Assembly: GCF_041395345.1 (NCBI RefSeq)
Contig: NZ_JAWLAR010000013.1
Location: 62,001 to 126,000 of the forward strand
Source of the DNA: Dokdonella sp041395345
GTDB lineage: Bacteria > Pseudomonadota > Gammaproteobacteria > Xanthomonadales > Rhodanobacteraceae
Direction: 5' to 3'
DNA length: 64,000 bases
Shown here: positions 42,956 through 50,361 of the stretch, piece by piece
Layout: the number at the start of each line of letters is the position of its first letter
Position numbering within the stretch: position 1 is the stretch's first letter
Notes under the pieces: model-generated
The model's input: only the letters and a program-made list of their open reading frames with translations
Told to the model about the DNA's origin: nothing
Databases searched by the model: none
Made by a program: the position numbers and the translations under genes

Positions 42956-43106
42956 ATTTTCCTTCTCCTTTCGGGAGAAGGTGCCCGGCAGGGCGGATGA
43001 GGGTACGAGCGAAGTAGATGAACCCATGTCGCCGGAATTATTCGCCAGGTCGTACCCTCATCCGACGCTTCGCGCCACCTTCTCCCGAGGGGAGAAGGAA
43101 TAGGCG
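42956..43106. repeat. Extended dispersed inverted repeat
   Basis: Arms run from CCTTCTCCTTTCGGGAGAAG (42960-42979) with GGATGAGGGTACGA (42996-43009) to TCGTACCCTCATCC (43051-43064) and ACCTTCTCCCGAGGGGAGAA (43077-43096). The inner arms GGATGAGGGTACGA / TCGTACCCTCATCC are perfect complements. A single REP-like arm (GGAGGCCCGTCAGGGGCGAT, 42927-42946) lies just before it. The rest of the 312-base gap between parB and the glycosyltransferase has no other feature. Confidence 0.8.
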
Positions 43107-43219
43107 CCGCGAGCGCACGCACCCCCTCGCTTTTGGATAAGCCCACGAATCGGCGATAATGGCGATCATGGCCGTTTCGCCATCGCGTGTACCGGCGCTC
43201 CAACCACAGGATACGGGCA

Positions 43220-43936
43220 ATGACCCAGCTCTCCGTCGTCGTGCCGGTCTTCAACGAGCGCGACAATGTTCTGCCGCTGATCGATGAGATCACGGCGGCA
43301 CTGCGTGGCAAGACGGATTTCGAGATCGTCTACGTCAACGATGCGAGCAAGGACGACACGCTTGCCGTGCTGTCTGCGGCGAAGACGGACAATCCCGAAC
43401 TGCGCGTGATCAATCACGCTACGCAAAGCGGGCAAAGCACGGCCATACGCAATGGCATCAAGGCCGCACGTGGGATCTGGATCGCGACCCTGGACGGCGA
43501 TGGCCAGAACGATCCGGCCGATATCCCGAAGCTGATCGCCATGCGCGACGAGTCTGCGGATTCGATCAAGCTGTTTGCCGGCTGGCGGGTCGAACGCAAG
43601 GACACCGGCAGCAAGCGGCTCGCCTCGCGCCTGGCCAATGCCATCCGCAGCCGCCTGCTGCGCGACGAGACCCCCGACACCGGCTGCGGGATCAAGCTGT
43701 TCGAGCGCGCCGCCTTTCTCGAACTACCCTATTTCGACCACATGCACCGCTACCTGCCGGCCCTGATGCAGCGCGCCGGCTGGCAGGTCAGGAGCGTACC
43801 GGTCAACCACCGCGCTCGTGGCGCTGGGGTTTCCAAGTACAACAACTTCAACCGCGCCCTGGTCGGCATAGCCGACCTGCGCGGCGTGGCCTGGCTGATC
43901 CGGCGCTCGAAACGCACGGAAACCGAGGAAATCTAG
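43220..43936 (+). CDS. Family 2 glycosyltransferase (DPM1/ArnC-like)
   Basis: A 238-residue GT-A fold enzyme starting at ATG 43220 (MTQLSVVVPVFNERDNV). Nucleotide-sugar binding is indicated by VYVNDASKDDTLAVL and the DXD-type metal site by IATLDGDGQNDPADI. The late motif DTGCGIKLFERAAF and the VNHRARGAGVSKYN segment match the polyprenyl-phosphate sugar transferases. It lacks the C-terminal membrane helices of ArnC, so it resembles soluble dolichol-phosphate mannose synthase. Acceptor and sugar unknown. Confidence 0.9.
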   Translation: MTQLSVVVPVFNERDNVLPLIDEITAALRGKTDFEIVYVNDASKDDTLAVLSAAKTDNPELRVINHATQSGQSTAIRNGIKAARGIWIATLDGDGQNDPADIPKLIAMRDESADSIKLFAGWRVERKDTGSKRLASRLANAIRSRLLRDETPDTGCGIKLFERAAFLELPYFDHMHRYLPALMQRAGWQVRSVPVNHRARGAGVSKYNNFNRALVGIADLRGVAWLIRRSKRTETEEI

Positions 43937-43990
43937 ACCCGTTCGGCCACCTGGGCCATGCCTGTGCGGGGTCGGATTGCATCGCCGACG

Positions 43991-44019
43991 TTGCCAGCCG
44001 AGCCGGATTAGGCTATAAA
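43991..44019 (+). promoter_or_regulatory. Sigma-70 type promoter of rpmB-rpmG
   Basis: TTGCCA (43991-43996), a 17-base spacer, then TATAAA (44014-44019). Transcription would start around 44026, giving an untranslated leader of ~155 bases before rpmB. Confidence 0.75.
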
Positions 44020-44181
44020 GCGCGGCTCGCTTCGGCCCTTTCCCCGCTTTGCGGATCGGCAGATTCCGGTACACGACCCTCTGTCGCATTGCCGAAGCAC
44101 CCCAGCATCGTGTGGCGCACTGTCGCCGCTGGGCCGTCTCCGTCCTGGCCAAGGGCGGTAACCGACAATGACGAGGTTCGC

Positions 44182-44418
44182 ATGTCCAAGGTATGCCAAG
44201 TCACCGGAAAGAGTTTCCAGTCCGGTAATAACGTTTCACACGCCAACAACAAGACCCGCCGCCGCTGGCTGCCGAACCTTCACGAACGCCGTTTCTGGGT
44301 CGCGGGCGAGAATCGCTGGATCAAGCTCAAGGTTTCGAGCCACGGTCTTCGTACCATCGACAAGAAGGGTATCGAAGTAGTCATTGCCGAGCTGCGTGCG
44401 CGCGGCGAGAAGATCTGA
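44182..44418 (+). CDS. rpmB: 50S ribosomal protein L28
   Basis: A 78-residue protein beginning MSKVCQVTGKSFQSGNNVSH, the family signature, with RRRWLPNLHERRFWV and the C-terminal RARGEKI. The start is the ATG at 44182; a longer upstream frame is leader sequence. Length is the usual one for bacterial L28. Confidence 0.98.
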   Translation: MSKVCQVTGKSFQSGNNVSHANNKTRRRWLPNLHERRFWVAGENRWIKLKVSSHGLRTIDKKGIEVVIAELRARGEKI

Positions 44419-44431
44419 GGAGTATCGAATC

Positions 44432-44596
44432 ATGGCATCCAAGCGCGACAAGATCCGCCTCGTGTCCTCTGCTGGCACCGGCCATTTCTACACCACCGAC
44501 AAGAACAAGAAGACCACGCCCGACAAGATGGAGATCAAGAAGTACGATCCCGTCATTCGCAAGCACGTGGCCTACAAGGAAGCCAAGATCAAATAA
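44432..44596 (+). CDS. rpmG: 50S ribosomal protein L33
   Basis: A 54-residue protein (MASKRDKIRLVSSAGTGHFY, ending VAYKEAKIK) from ATG 44432, 9 bases after GAGGAG. It has no CxxC pairs, so it is the zinc-free C- form. rpmB-rpmG is the usual pair and a terminator follows 20 bases after the stop. Confidence 0.98.
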   Translation: MASKRDKIRLVSSAGTGHFYTTDKNKKTTPDKMEIKKYDPVIRKHVAYKEAKIK

Positions 44597-44616
44597 CGAT
44601 CTGGCATTCCCGCAAG

Positions 44617-44643
44617 AAACCCGCCAGTTGGCGGGTTTTTTGT
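44617..44643 (+). terminator. Rho-independent terminator after rpmG
   Basis: AAACCCGCC (44617-44625), AGTT loop, GGCGGGTTT (44630-44638) and a T-tract to 44643. A textbook intrinsic terminator. Confidence 0.93.
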
Positions 44644-44733
44644 TTTCCGCGCATGGCATGATGGTCGCGAGCGGAGTTCGATCCGCACCTCGTCCTTGCC
44701 CTCAGAAGCCATAGCCGGAACAATCCGCGCGGC

Positions 44734-45672
44734 ATGAATGACTCTTTACCCGTTCTCACCCTCGATCAGGTCAGCCGCCAGTTGTCCGGGCGCACGATCG
44801 TCGAGGGCCTGGACTTCCGCATCCGTCGCGGCGAAGTGCTCGGTCTGCTCGGCATCAATGGTGCAGGCAAGTCGACCACGCTGCGCATGATGTCCGGCCT
44901 GCTCGCACCGAGCAGCGGCACGGTGCGGCTCGGCGAGCTCGATCTGTATGCGCATCCCGAGCAGGCCCAGCGCGATATCGGCTATCTGGCCGAAGATCCG
45001 CCCCTGTACGGCGAGCTCAGTGTCGAGGAGTACCTGCGCTTTTGCGCGCGTCTGCATGACCTCCGGGGGCCGGCGGTGGGGACGGCGGTTGAACGCGCGA
45101 TCGAGCGCTGCGAACTCGGTGACATGCGCCGCCGTCTGACCGGCCTGTTGTCGAAAGGCTTCAGGCAACGTGTCGGGCTGGCTCAGGCCATCGTTCACGA
45201 GCCCGCCCTGATCGTGCTCGACGAACCGGCATCGGGTCTCGATCCGATCCAGGCCCTGCGTCTGCGCGAGCTGATCCGCAATCTGGCCGACAGCCATGCG
45301 GTCGTGCTTTCCACGCACGTGCTCTCGGATGTGCTGGCCTGTTGCGACCGTGTCGCCATCCTGCATCACGGGCGCCTTCGCCATTCCGCAATCCTGTCGG
45401 AACTGGATGCCAGTGCCGCGGTGCTGGTCCGTGTCGAGCGCGCACTGACGCGCGATGACTGGATGAAGTTGGCCATTGTCGCCGATGCCGAACCTGCTAA
45501 CGCCGGACGCTGGCGCATCAGGCTGCAGGAAGGCGCGCACTCCGGCGCGCTGGCCAACGCGATCGGGGAACAGGGTTTCGGCCTGCAGGAATTGCGCGGC
45601 GACAACAACGCGCTCGAGCAGGTGTTCGTCAGCATCGCGGCCGAAGGCAAGCACACCGGGGCGGCCGCATGA
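44734..45672 (+). CDS. ABC transporter ATP-binding protein (GldA/CcmA type)
   Basis: A 312-residue ATPase: Walker A LLGINGAGKSTT, signature LLSKGFRQRVGLAQAI, Walker B LIVLDEPASGLDP and switch His in VLSTHVLSD. The C-terminal ~80 residues are an extra domain seen in GldA-like proteins. It starts a four-gene cassette; the stop overlaps the permease start by 4 bases. Confidence 0.95.
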   Translation: MNDSLPVLTLDQVSRQLSGRTIVEGLDFRIRRGEVLGLLGINGAGKSTTLRMMSGLLAPSSGTVRLGELDLYAHPEQAQRDIGYLAEDPPLYGELSVEEYLRFCARLHDLRGPAVGTAVERAIERCELGDMRRRLTGLLSKGFRQRVGLAQAIVHEPALIVLDEPASGLDPIQALRLRELIRNLADSHAVVLSTHVLSDVLACCDRVAILHHGRLRHSAILSELDASAAVLVRVERALTRDDWMKLAIVADAEPANAGRWRIRLQEGAHSGALANAIGEQGFGLQELRGDNNALEQVFVSIAAEGKHTGAAA

Positions 45673-46427
45673 AGTCGATCGGATTGATTGCCGCGAACGA
45701 CCTCAGGCGCCAGTTCTTCCAGCCATTTGCCTGGATCCTGCTGGCCCTGACCAGCGCGCTGCTGGCCTGGCAATTCCTGATCGCCTTCGATGCCTACCTG
45801 CGCATTGCACCCAAGCTCGACGCGGTCGCGAATTCGCAGGGCGCCACCGACCTGATTGCCGTTCCGCTGCTGCGCGCCCTGTCCGGCATGCTGATGCTGA
45901 TCGTACCGCTGGCGACGATGCACACCCTGGCAGGCGAGCGACGCGCGAACACCCTGCCCCTGCTGCAGGCCGCCGGCGTGCGCAGCTTCGACATCGTCAC
46001 CGGCAAGTTTCTCGGCGCGCTGGCACTGGTGACCCTGATCATCGCGATGGCGATGCTGATGCCGCTGTCGCTGCAGCTCGGCACGCATCTGGACCTCGGC
46101 CGGCTCGCAGCCGTTGCCTTCGGTCTGTTTCTCTTTGCCATGAGCCTCAGCGCCATCGGCGTGCTGTGTTCGGCCTGGACCGCGCATCCGGTCCTTGCGG
46201 CCACGGCGGCACTGATCATCGGCAGCCTGCTGGCCATGCTCGACATGGGCGCACGCTTCCAGGGCATCGACAATGCGCTGATCAACTGGCTCTCGATGTC
46301 GACCCATCTGGAGCCGTTTTTCCTGGGGCTGGTGGCCAGCATCGACATTGTCTACTTCCTGCTTGTGACCGTCCTCGCCCTGTTGTTTGCGGCGCGACGT
46401 CTCGACAGCCTGCGGACACGCGGTTAG
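45669..46427 (+). CDS. ABC-2 type permease (GldF-like)
   Basis: A 252-residue protein with about six hydrophobic segments (WILLALTSALLAWQFLIAF; LSGMLMLIVPLATMHTLAGE; LVTLIIAMAMLMPLSLQL; VLCSAWTAHPVLAATAALI; and VYFLLVTVLALLFA). The RRANTLPLLQAAGVR turn after the second segment is typical of GldF-like permeases. Coupled to the ATPase gene by an ATGA overlap. Confidence 0.92.
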   Translation: MKSIGLIAANDLRRQFFQPFAWILLALTSALLAWQFLIAFDAYLRIAPKLDAVANSQGATDLIAVPLLRALSGMLMLIVPLATMHTLAGERRANTLPLLQAAGVRSFDIVTGKFLGALALVTLIIAMAMLMPLSLQLGTHLDLGRLAAVAFGLFLFAMSLSAIGVLCSAWTAHPVLAATAALIIGSLLAMLDMGARFQGIDNALINWLSMSTHLEPFFLGLVASIDIVYFLLVTVLALLFAARRLDSLRTRG

Positions 46428-46429
46428 CC

Positions 46430-47779
46430 ATGCGCGAACGCCTGAACAACCTGATCCATGTACTGCTGCTGGTCGGCATCGCGCTGCTGATCGGATTCCT
46501 CAGCACGCGCTACGGATTCGTGCACGATTTCAGCCGCATGCAACGCGCCAGCCTCGGCGAAGAATCGGTACGCATGCTGGCGTCGCTGGATGGCCCGGTC
46601 GAAGTCGTTTCCTACGCGCGCCCGCAAGGCAATCTGCGCAAGACCATTTCGGATTTCATCGACCGCTACCATCGGGTCAAGCCCGACCTGACACTCGCGT
46701 TCGTCGACCCCGATGCCGACCCGGCGGCGATTCGCGCCCTCGGCATTCAGATCGACGGCGAAATCGAACTCCGCTACCAGGGTCGCAGCGAACGCCTCAA
46801 GGTATTGAGCGAAGCCGAGCTGAGCAGCGCGCTGTTGCGCCTGTCGCGTGCGCGCGAGCGGCTCGTGGCGTTTCTCGAAGGTGAAGGCGAGCGCCGGCCC
46901 GATGGCGCTGCCAACGCCGATCTTGGCCAGTTTGGCGCGGTACTCAAGCAACGCGGCATACGCAGCCTGAACCTGGCCCTGGCCAATACCGGCAAGGTGC
47001 CCGACAACGTCGACCTGCTGGTCATTGCAAATCCGCGTGTTGCCCTTGCCGGTCCGGCCGCCATGGAGGTCGTCGACTACATTGAACGCGGCGGCAACCT
47101 GCTCTGGCTGCTCGAGCCGGATGAGGCCAGCGGACTGGATGCGCTGGCCGAGGCGCTGTCGATCCGCGTGCTGCCTGGTGTCATCGTCGATGGCGCCAGC
47201 CAGTCGTTCGGCATCGATGATCCGAGCTTCGTCGCCGTCAACCGCTATCCGGCCCATGCCATCGATGAGAACTTCGATCTTGGCACCGTGTTTCCACAAC
47301 CGGTCGCCCTGGCCCAGCTGACACCGCCACGCTGGGACTTCAAGCCGATCCTGCAAAGCTCGGCGCAGTCCTGGAATGAAACCGGCCACATCCCCAGGCC
47401 CGGCGAACCCGAAGGAACGGTGCGCTACGACGGCGCCGACGGCGAGATTTCCGGGCCCCTGGATTTCGGCTTTGCGCTCTCGCGGTTGTCGCCCAAACCC
47501 GGCGAGAACGAGCAGCGCGTCGTCGTGATCGGCGACGGAGATTTCCTCTCCAACAGCTTCCTTGGCAATGGCGGCAATCGCGAACTGGGCACGCGCATTT
47601 TCGACTGGCTGCTGGCCGATGACGCCCTGATCCATGTCGTCGAACGCGCTGCCGAGGATCGGGAGATCACCCTGTCCGATACCGCGCTGGCGATCATCGG
47701 CTTCGGCTTCCTGCTCGGCCTGCCGATTCTGCTGATCGCTGCCGGCCTGTGGATCCGTTTCCGCCGGCGCCGCCACTGA
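46430..47779 (+). CDS. GldG-like membrane protein of an ABC cassette
   Basis: A 449-residue protein from ATG 46430, two bases after the permease stop. An N-terminal helix (LIHVLLLVGIALLIGFLS) and a C-terminal helix (ALAIIGFGFLLGLPILLIAA, ending RFRRRRH) flank a periplasmic part. Conserved GldG features include VVSYARPQGNLRKTISDFID and VIANPRVALAGPAAMEVVDYI with a GGNLLWLLEP box. Such proteins form a complex with GldA/F ABC transporters. Bacteroidetes use them in gliding, other phyla for unknown export roles. Confidence 0.88.
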   Translation: MRERLNNLIHVLLLVGIALLIGFLSTRYGFVHDFSRMQRASLGEESVRMLASLDGPVEVVSYARPQGNLRKTISDFIDRYHRVKPDLTLAFVDPDADPAAIRALGIQIDGEIELRYQGRSERLKVLSEAELSSALLRLSRARERLVAFLEGEGERRPDGAANADLGQFGAVLKQRGIRSLNLALANTGKVPDNVDLLVIANPRVALAGPAAMEVVDYIERGGNLLWLLEPDEASGLDALAEALSIRVLPGVIVDGASQSFGIDDPSFVAVNRYPAHAIDENFDLGTVFPQPVALAQLTPPRWDFKPILQSSAQSWNETGHIPRPGEPEGTVRYDGADGEISGPLDFGFALSRLSPKPGENEQRVVVIGDGDFLSNSFLGNGGNRELGTRIFDWLLADDALIHVVERAAEDREITLSDTALAIIGFGFLLGLPILLIAAGLWIRFRRRRH

Positions 47780-48570
47780 TGCAGCGCGCGACACGAACCA
47801 ATCTGATCCTGGTTGGCATCGCCGGCCTGCTCGGACTTGCCGTGTTCTGGCAGGTCGGCACGGAAACCGCGCGCTTCGAACCGCCTTTGAGTACCCTTGA
47901 TCCGGCCCGCGTCGAGCGCGTCGCGGTCAACTGCCATGCCTGTACCGTACGTCGCTTCGAACGACGCGACGGGCAGTGGCAGATGCTCGAGCCCTATGCG
48001 TTGCCCGCCGATGACGCGATGGTGGAGCGCCTGATCGATATTGCCGCTTCGCCGGTGCGGTTGCGCAGGCCACTGCACGAACTCGAACCGAAAAAGATCG
48101 GGCTGGACCCACCTCTGATGCAGCTCGTGCTGGATGACGAGTCGTTTGATATCGGCGTGACCGATGCATTGCGCGGCGATCGCTACGTGCGCAGCGGCGA
48201 TGTCGTCGCCATGCTGCCCGACCGCTTCAGTCCGTTCCTCACGGCCACGGCGGAAAGCGAACTGGACCGTCATCTGGTTCCGCGCGGCGCCATGCTGGAA
48301 CGTGTGAGCATCGATGGGGAGGAAGTCCCGGGAGTGCTGGCGGACTGGTCGGCCGTCGTTGCCACGCACATCCGTGCAGGCAATGCCGAGCCTGCACCTG
48401 CCGGTACGCTCGTCGAGCTCGGTCTGGACAATGGATCGGTGCTGACCTATCGAATCGATCGCCGCACGGACACCCCGATTGCCTGGCGCACCCAGCCCGA
48501 TCTCGGCTTTGAACTGGATCCCGCCGTCCTCGACCGTCTGCTCGGCGAGCATCGCGGCCCGACTCCGTAA
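47779..48570 (+). CDS. DUF4340-like exported subunit of the Gld-type cassette
   Basis: A 263-residue protein; ATG 47779 overlaps the GldG-like stop by one base (TGATG). An N-terminal membrane anchor (NLILVGIAGLLGLAVFWQVG) is followed by a beta-rich periplasmic domain with CHACTVRRFERRDGQWQM, similar to DUF4340 proteins that accompany GldG-like genes. No catalytic motif recognised. Last gene of the cassette, 12 bases before mutM. Confidence 0.82.
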   Translation: MQRATRTNLILVGIAGLLGLAVFWQVGTETARFEPPLSTLDPARVERVAVNCHACTVRRFERRDGQWQMLEPYALPADDAMVERLIDIAASPVRLRRPLHELEPKKIGLDPPLMQLVLDDESFDIGVTDALRGDRYVRSGDVVAMLPDRFSPFLTATAESELDRHLVPRGAMLERVSIDGEEVPGVLADWSAVVATHIRAGNAEPAPAGTLVELGLDNGSVLTYRIDRRTDTPIAWRTQPDLGFELDPAVLDRLLGEHRGPTP

Positions 48571-48582
48571 GCGGCTACCGGC

Positions 48583-49395
48583 ATGCCAGAACTACCTGAA
48601 GTCGAAACCACCCGCCTCGGCATTTCGCCCCACCTGCTGGGCCAGCGCGTCACGAAACTCGTGGTTCGCCAGCCGAAGCTGCGCTGGCCGATTCCGCCGA
48701 GCTTGATCAAGGCATTGCCCGGACAGCGCATCGACGCCGTCGAACGCCGCGCGAAGTACCTGCTCGTGCATACGTCGGCGGGCAGCGCCGTGCTGCATCT
48801 CGGCATGTCCGGCAGCCTGCGCGTCCTCGATGCAGGAACGCCTGCCGGCAAACACGATCACTACGATTGGCAGCTCGATTCCGGACGCCTGCTGCGCTTC
48901 ACCGATCCGCGTCGCTTCGGCAGCCTGCTGTGGCAGGCGCCGGGCCGCACGCACAAGGTGCTGGTCGCGCTCGGTCCCGAACCGCTTGGCGACGCATTCG
49001 ATGGCGACTATTTGTGGCGGCTGTCGCGTGGACGCTCTGCCGCGGTCAAGACCTTCATCATGGACCAGGCCATTGTCGTCGGCGTCGGCAACATCTACGC
49101 TGCCGAGGCCCTTTTCGCCGCCGGCATCCACCCGCGACGCAAGGCCGGATCGGTTTCGCGTGCGCGCTACCGCCTCCTCGCCGAAGCGATCCGGCGCATT
49201 CTCCACTATGCGATCCAGCGCGGAGGCACCACCCTGCGCGACTTCATCTCGCCCGACGGCGTACCCGGCTATTTCGAACAGGAACTCTACGTCTACGGCC
49301 GCGCCGGCGAACCCTGCCGCAACTGCGGCTCAACGATCCGCTCGATCGTGCTGGGCCAGCGTTCGACGTTTTATTGCCCTGCGTGTCAGCGGTGA
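48583..49395 (+). CDS. mutM: Formamidopyrimidine-DNA glycosylase
   Basis: A 270-residue repair enzyme that excises oxidised guanine. Its N-terminus MPELPEVETTRLG supplies the catalytic Pro2 and Glu3; Lys58-like residue lies in VERRAKYLLV. The H2TH helix region has NIYAAEALF. A zinc finger is intact: CRNCGSTIRSIVLGQRSTFYCPACQR region with four Cys (two CxxC pairs). ATG at 48583 is 12 bases after the DUF4340 gene, so it may be co-transcribed with the ABC cassette. Confidence 0.96.
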   Translation: MPELPEVETTRLGISPHLLGQRVTKLVVRQPKLRWPIPPSLIKALPGQRIDAVERRAKYLLVHTSAGSAVLHLGMSGSLRVLDAGTPAGKHDHYDWQLDSGRLLRFTDPRRFGSLLWQAPGRTHKVLVALGPEPLGDAFDGDYLWRLSRGRSAAVKTFIMDQAIVVGVGNIYAAEALFAAGIHPRRKAGSVSRARYRLLAEAIRRILHYAIQRGGTTLRDFISPDGVPGYFEQELYVYGRAGEPCRNCGSTIRSIVLGQRSTFYCPACQR

Positions 49396-49421
49396 ATGGC
49401 CGGCAAAGACACAGGAGACGG

Positions 49422-49515
49422 CCGTAGGAGCGGCTTCAGCCGCGATGCTGTTGCTCCTAAAGCGTTTCTATGGGCACCAGGAGCAGGAGCATCGCGGCTG
49501 AAGCCGCTCCTACGG
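49422..49515. repeat. Perfect 28-bp inverted repeat (REPIN-like) between mutM and tdk
   Basis: Arms 49422-49449 (CCGTAGGAGCGGCTTCAGCC start) and 49488-49515 are exact reverse complements with a 38-base spacer. It lies between the convergent mutM and tdk genes and may stop transcription from both. Confidence 0.92.
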
Positions 49516-49528
49516 TTGCTTGAGGGAG

Positions 49529-50149
49529 TTACAGTGGCAGGACGGGCTGCTGCAACTCGATGCGGCCTGCGCCGGCGACGATCTTCTTGAATTCGGCGCG
49601 ACTGACCGAGACATAGCGTTCGTTGCCACCGATTTCGACCTGCGGTCCGTCGGTCACCGCACGCCCGTGCTCGTCGACACGGACCACCATGGTGGCCTTG
49701 GCGCCGCTGTGGCAGATCGTCTTGATTTCCTCGAGGTGGTCGGCCCAGGCCAGCAGGTACTGGCTGCCCTCGAACAGCTCACCGCGAAAATCCGTACGCA
49801 AGCCGTACGCGAGCACCGGAATGCCGCGCTGGTCGACCACGTCGGTCAGTTGCCAGACCTGGGCCTTGCTGAGGAATTGCGCCTCGTCGACCAGGACACA
49901 ATCGAGCTTGCCACGTTCTGCGATATCCGCATCGATCAGCGCGAGCAGGTCATCCTCGCGTTCGAAGCGCAGACCCTCGGCCTTGAGCCCGATCCGCGAG
50001 GCCACCACTCCCTCGCCGGCCCGGTTGTCGAGTTTCGGCGTCAGTATCCGCGTGCGCATGCCGCGCTCGTGATAGTTGTACGCACTCTGCAGCAGCATCG
50101 TGGTCTTGCCGGCATTCATGGCCGAGAAGTAGAAATAGAGTTTGGCCAT
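49529..50149 (-). CDS. tdk: Thymidine kinase
   Basis: A 206-residue type II thymidine kinase. The P-loop is FYFSAMNAGKTTMLLQ, then LVDEAQFLSKAQV (Walker B plus general base Glu) and VLAYGLRTDFRGE. The lid/zinc site appears reduced: TICHSGAKATMVV has Cys followed by His-Ser where many homologues have C-x-C, and VSVSRAEF has Ser where others have Cys. The rest of the active site is intact, so it should still phosphorylate thymidine. Confidence 0.95.
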   Translation of the reverse strand: MAKLYFYFSAMNAGKTTMLLQSAYNYHERGMRTRILTPKLDNRAGEGVVASRIGLKAEGLRFEREDDLLALIDADIAERGKLDCVLVDEAQFLSKAQVWQLTDVVDQRGIPVLAYGLRTDFRGELFEGSQYLLAWADHLEEIKTICHSGAKATMVVRVDEHGRAVTDGPQVEIGGNERYVSVSRAEFKKIVAGAGRIELQQPVLPL

Positions 50150-50156
50150 GGCGATG

Positions 50157-50355
50157 CCGGGATTGGGGATTGGAGAGTCGGGATTCGAATTTGAAAGCCA
50201 GGAATTCGAGATCGGGGATTCGATTTCGCTCCTGCGTTCAAGTTTCGCACAGCTTCAGAGATTCGTGATTTCGCCACATGACGAATCAAGCCAACCTGCG
50301 CGACAATGGCGAGTCGCGCCCTTGCGAATCCCTTCTCCCGAATCCCCAATCCCGG
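50157..50355. repeat. Long-spaced inverted repeat flanking the tdk-rep intergenic region
   Basis: CCGGGATTGGGGATT (50157-50171) and AATCCCCAATCCCGG (50341-50355) are exact complements about 170 bases apart. Additional GGGATTCG words lie between 50180 and 50230. It belongs to the GGGATTCGGGATTC dispersed family, also at 61461-61480 and inside soeB. Confidence 0.85.
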
Positions 50356-50361
50356 CCGCAA

